A stretch of 64,000 nt of DNA. Source: Amycolatopsis taiwanensis DSM 45107. Lineage in GTDB: Bacteria > Actinomycetota > Actinomycetes > Mycobacteriales > Pseudonocardiaceae. Below the pieces are notes generated by a model. That model searched no databases and was not told the origin of the DNA. It saw only the letters and a program-made list of their open reading frames with translations. Location: positions 177,702-241,701 of the forward strand of contig NZ_JAFB01000009.1 in NCBI RefSeq assembly GCF_000519205.1, written 5' to 3'. Made by a program: the position numbers and the translations under genes. How positions within the stretch are numbered: the first letter of the stretch is position 1; each line of letters opens with the position of its first letter. Below are positions 63,079 to 64,000 of the stretch, one piece after another.

Positions 63079-63999
63079 TCACGGTCCGGCGAGCGCGGCG
63101 CGGAGGGCCGGGAGATTGTCGAGCAGGGTGCGGACGCCGAGCCGGTTCGCGGCTGCCGCGGCATAGACGAACTGGATGTCCAGCCGCCAGCCGGTGAAGC
63201 GGAGGGGGAGTGCGACGGTGTGGCCGTCGCGCACTGATCGCGCCGCGACGAACCGGGGGACGATCGCGACGTAGCCGGATTCGGCGGCGAGCTGGATCGC
63301 CGTGGACGGCAGGCCCGTGGTGTGCACCGGGGCGTCGATTCCGCGGTCCGGGTGGTCGAACGAAGCGGCGAGGTCCTGCGCTTCGCGGCCCCACCGGTAC
63401 ACGATCACGCCGGTGCGGTGCAGGTCGTCGGCGCGCAGCCCGCGCCGTCCGGCGAGCGGGTGTTCCGGGCCGGCGAGGGCGACCAGGGACGCGCGGGCGA
63501 GCGATTCGGAACGCAGGCTGCGCAGTGGCACCTTGGGCACGACCACACCGGCGTGCACAGTGCCGTCGACGAGGCGTCCGATCACTTCGCCGCTGTGGGC
63601 GATCCGGCAGTGCACGGTGACCGCGTGGCCGGACACGGCGCGCAGCGCGGCCGGGAAGACGAGTTCACCGAGGCTGGCCGGTGCGGCCAGCACCAGCCGT
63701 TGGGTGTCCTGTGTGGACACTCCGATCGCGGCTTCGTCGAGCAGGTCGAGACAGCGCTGCGCGTAGTCGAGCAGGCGTTCGCCGGCCGGGGTGGTGGTGC
63801 TGCCACGGGCGCCGCGAACGAACAGTCTGGTGCCCAGTTTGCGTTCCAGGGCGGCGATCCGGGTGCTGACCGAGGGCGCGGACAGCCGGAGTTCGGCGGC
63901 CGCCGCGCCGAGGCTGCCGGTGCGGACGACCGCGGTGAACACCACGAGGTCCATCGTTTCGATATGGTGGCCGGTGGTGGGGAAACCTGGTGCAGTCAT
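63079..63999 (-). CDS. LysR-family regulator
   Basis: Up to 306 residues. The helix-turn-helix is clear (METMD-like start, VFTAVVRTGSLGAAAAELRLSAPSVSTRIAALERKLGTRLF). ATG 63999 is the last complete codon in the window; an internal ATG at 63954 (MDLVVFTAVV) fits the family better and may be the true start. The substrate domain (about 100-300) shows no known specificity. Its target, usually divergent, lies beyond the right edge. Confidence 0.88.
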   Translation of the reverse strand: MTAPGFPTTGHHIETMDLVVFTAVVRTGSLGAAAAELRLSAPSVSTRIAALERKLGTRLFVRGARGSTTTPAGERLLDYAQRCLDLLDEAAIGVSTQDTQRLVLAAPASLGELVFPAALRAVSGHAVTVHCRIAHSGEVIGRLVDGTVHAGVVVPKVPLRSLRSESLARASLVALAGPEHPLAGRRGLRADDLHRTGVIVYRWGREAQDLAASFDHPDRGIDAPVHTTGLPSTAIQLAAESGYVAIVPRFVAARSVRDGHTVALPLRFTGWRLDIQFVYAAAAANRLGVRTLLDNLPALRAALAGP

Positions 64000-64000
64000 A

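Overview
The window is about 64 kb of very GC-rich, gene-dense DNA with strong third-position GC, frequent GTG/TTG starts, ATGA-type start/stop overlaps and a complete Streptomyces-type conservon. This points to a filamentous actinomycete. A 22-bp intergenic tandem repeat at 55.6 kb recalls Amycolatopsis-like Pseudonocardiales, but that placement is inference. No rRNA, tRNA, CRISPR array, phage or intact insertion sequence was seen.

Region 1 (1-14.2 kb) is glycan catabolism. A DapA/NanA-family aldolase, cut by the left edge, diverges from a GH42 beta-galactosidase. Facing them is an operon for a lipoprotein-fed peptide/sialate-type ABC importer with a fused permease-ATPase, ending in a secreted sialidase built of two catalytic propellers around a LamG domain. 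Two nearly identical 20-bp operators sit in the two control regions, so these genes look like one regulon: outside the cell sialic acid and galactose are released, and inside an aldolase cleaves the acid. Next to it an IclR regulator diverges from an MFS permease and a 2-keto-3-deoxygluconate kinase.

Region 2 (14.4-22.1 kb) carries a small membrane protein, a 14-TM drug-type MFS pump with a TetR gene, a second TetR gene divergent from a YtcJ-type amidohydrolase, and a GlxA/AraC regulator divergent from an APC permease.

Region 3 (22.3-30.4 kb) has a StyA-like flavin monooxygenase, a conservon (cvnABCD: membrane histidine-kinase-like protein, roadblock, DUF742, GTPase) and an NB-ARC/LuxR regulator.

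Region 4 (30.5-39.9 kb) has a TetR gene divergent from an orphan cytochrome c biogenesis gene, a two-gene ABC exporter behind a promoter with a perfect 7-4-7 palindrome, an XRE/membrane-protein pair, and a TetR-regulator-half-PPDK operon followed by a histidine phosphatase.

Region 5 (40-51.7 kb) has a secreted sedolisin, a scar with two decayed genes (ABC permease and response regulator), a membrane-anchored C39-like peptidase with eight 20-residue N-terminal repeats, a DrrAB-type exporter, a large SARP/AfsR regulator and a divergent cytochrome P450. The exporter and P450 promoters share GTGTCAG direct repeats of the kind SARPs bind, so the regulator probably controls both. A PAP2 phosphatase follows.

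Region 6 (51.8-64 kb) has an FbpABC-type ferric transporter under an IdeR/DtxR-like iron box, the 22-bp repeat array, a GNAT-MFS-M20 peptidase operon divergent from an ArsR-like regulator, an MntP-like exporter, a YCII/ECF42 sigma pair, a methyltransferase and a LysR regulator.

Starts were chosen from Shine-Dalgarno matches and family alignment by eye; several are marked as uncertain. No database search was possible.
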